Assembly: GCF_009649635.1 (NCBI RefSeq)
Contig: NZ_WJII01000001.1
Coordinates: 372,001 to 436,000 of the forward strand
Length of the DNA: 64,000 nucleotides
Direction of reading: 5' to 3'
Source: Microbacterium sp. SYP-A9085
GTDB taxonomy: Bacteria > Actinomycetota > Actinomycetes > Actinomycetales > Microbacteriaceae
Under the pieces are notes generated by a model. It was not told the origin of the DNA and searched no databases. It saw only the letters and a list, made by a program, of their open reading frames with translations. Positions within the stretch are counted from its first letter, which is position 1. Each line of letters begins with the position of its first letter. A program made the position numbers and the translations under genes. Positions 62,786-64,000 of this stretch are shown here, one piece after another.

Positions 62786-64000
62786 CGCGACGCCCCCGGC
62801 ACGGAGACTCCGCCGATGCGCAGCTCGTCGTCGGCGAGAGCGTCGACGAGGTCGCGGTCGTGCGTGACGAGCACGAGCGCAGTCCCGGCATCCCGCACCT
62901 CGTCGATGAGGTCCGCGAGCTCGCGCCACGTGCGGGCGTCCTGGCCGTACGTCGGCTCGTCGAGCACGAGCATCCGTGGGCGCGTGGCGAGCGCCGCCGC
63001 GACAGTGAGCCGGCGCTTTTCGCCGCCGGACAGCGTGAACGGGTTCACGGCGGCGAGCCGCCGCAGCCGCAGTCGGTCCAGGAGCGGGTCCACGCGCGCG
63101 GCGACGGCGGCGTCGTCCAGACGCAGCGCCCGCGGGCCGACGGCGAGCTCGTCGCGCACGCGCGCGGTCAGCAGCTGGTGCTCCGGTTCCTGGAACACCA
63201 TCCCGATCCGCGTCAGCAGCTCCCGCGACCGCCAGCGCGCCGGGTGCGGGCCGAGGCCGCCCGCGAGGGGCGGCGTCGCCTCGAGCGTGCCGGCGGCGGG
63301 CTCGATGAGCCCCGCCAGTGTCATCGCCAGCGTGGACTTGCCGGCGCCGTTCGGGCCGGTCACGGCGAGCGCGCGCCCCGCCTGCACCGCGACGGCGAGG
63401 TGGGATGCCGCGACCCGCAGCATCCCGCGACCGAACCCGCGCCGCCCCACGGCGAGGTCCTGCGCGTGCAGCAGCGGCGCGGCGCCGTCGGCGCGCCGTG
63501 CCCGCGGCGAGCGCCATGGGGCGGCGTGGGGCACCCAGACGCCGGCGGCGGTCAGCTCGCGCTCGTAGCGGGCGAACACGTCGGCGGGCGCGCCGTCGGC
63601 GATGAGCCGCTGGTCGCCGAGCACGACGACCCGGTCCATGTGCTCCGCCCACAGGCCCACCCGGTGCTCGACGACGACGAGGGTCGCGCCGCGCGCGGCG
63701 GCGAGCACGGCGTCGCGGACCTCGACGGCGCCGGCGGGGTCCAGGTTCGCGGTCGGCTCGTCCAGCAGCAGGAGCCCGGGCGCCATCGCGAGCACGCCCG
63801 CCAGCGCGAGCCGCTGCTTCTGCCCGCCGGACAGCTGGGTGGTGGGGTGGTCGCGGCCAAGCCGCAGGCCCACCGCGTCCAGTGCCGCATCCACCCGCCG
63901 CCAGATGTCCGCGCGCGGCACGCCGAGGTTCTCGCATGCGAACGCCACGTCGTCGCCCACGCGGGCGAGCACGACCTGCGAGTCCGGGTCCTGCAGCACG
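62782..64000 (-). CDS. ecfA: ECF transporter ATPase, two fused domains (partial)
   Basis: At least 405 residues, cut at the right edge so the first Walker A is missing. The first domain shows the Q-loop LQDPDSQVV, signature LSGGQKQR and Walker B LLLLDEPTANLDP; the second has Walker A GPNGAGKST, Q-loop VFQEPEHQLL, signature LSGGEKRR and Walker B MLVLDEPTYGQD. A single chain carrying both EcfA-type ATPases is common in actinobacteria. Coupled to ecfT by ATGA. The EcfS subunit, and so the substrate, is probably encoded just beyond the edge. Confidence 0.9.
   Translation of the reverse strand, partial: VLQDPDSQVVLARVGDDVAFACENLGVPRADIWRRVDAALDAVGLRLGRDHPTTQLSGGQKQRLALAGVLAMAPGLLLLDEPTANLDPAGAVEVRDAVLAAARGATLVVVEHRVGLWAEHMDRVVVLGDQRLIADGAPADVFARYERELTAAGVWVPHAAPWRSPRARRADGAAPLLHAQDLAVGRRGFGRGMLRVAASHLAVAVQAGRALAVTGPNGAGKSTLAMTLAGLIEPAAGTLEATPPLAGGLGPHPARWRSRELLTRIGMVFQEPEHQLLTARVRDELAVGPRALRLDDAAVAARVDPLLDRLRLRRLAAVNPFTLSGGEKRRLTVAAALATRPRMLVLDEPTYGQDARTWRELADLIDEVRDAGTALVLVTHDRDLVDALADDELRIGGVSVPGASR

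Overview
The window looks like chromosome from a high-GC actinobacterium, most likely a Microbacteriaceae member close to Microbacterium. The support is very GC-rich coding sequence, a DUF222/HNH gene of the type common in this group, sugar ABC loci with LacI regulators but no dedicated ATPase, a GntR-headed methylcitrate operon, and several genes that appear to start leaderless a few bases after a TANNNT -10 box. I saw no rRNA, tRNA, CRISPR array, insertion sequence or prophage gene. It reads as a metabolic and transport region of a saprophyte, with genes packed in ATGA/TGATG-overlapping operons. No gene-free stretch exceeds 300 bases; the longest is 9381-9649.

Layout, left to right. (1) 1-7.3 kb: a peptide-type ABC importer (two permeases and a fused double ATPase) divergent from an HpcH/HpaI-type aldolase and a two-subunit LeuCD-like hydro-lyase, closed by a convergent MarR gene. 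The same palindrome, GTTTAG-N2-CTAAAC, occurs twice between the divergent operons and once, with one mismatch, before the marR gene. This looks like a self-contained catabolic system of unknown substrate. (2) 7.3-9.4 kb: ornithine aminotransferase and an arginine dihydrolase/DDAH-like enzyme; with PutA at 21.7-25.3 kb these could take arginine to glutamate. (3) 9.6-11.1 kb: DUF222-HNH gene. (4) 11.1-21.7 kb: GH38 alpha-mannosidase, LacI regulator, GH5-type glycosidase, sugar ABC importer and divergent GH1, resembling a manno-oligosaccharide or N-glycan-core locus. (5) 21.7-31 kb: PutA and its divergent LysR, a thioesterase, a GNAT, a stand-alone CofE, and a histidine kinase/response regulator/DUF4097 operon. 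(6) 31-45.5 kb: acyl-CoA and propionate metabolism: ETF beta and alpha with a membrane cytochrome b, a MarR, an MBL hydrolase, an ArsR-type/MFS pair, enoyl-CoA hydratase, acyl-CoA dehydrogenase, thiolase, and prpC-prpB-prpD under a GntR regulator. (7) 45.6-54 kb: a DAACS symporter, an ABC-2 exporter with MarR regulator, and a heterodimeric ABC exporter with one degenerate ATP site. (8) 54-60 kb: NUDIX, aldo/keto reductase, RlmN, a hypothetical protein and a three-gene beta-oxidation-like operon. (9) 60-64 kb: DUF488, CsbD-like protein, a membrane-anchored DUF1524 nuclease-like protein and an ECF transporter cut by the right edge.

Regulatory structure is unusually readable here: several palindromes sit exactly where a neighbouring regulator should bind. 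A matching pair of inverted-repeat elements of about 87 bp (37792-37877 and 57412-57499) lies in two separate convergent gaps and is explained by no gene.
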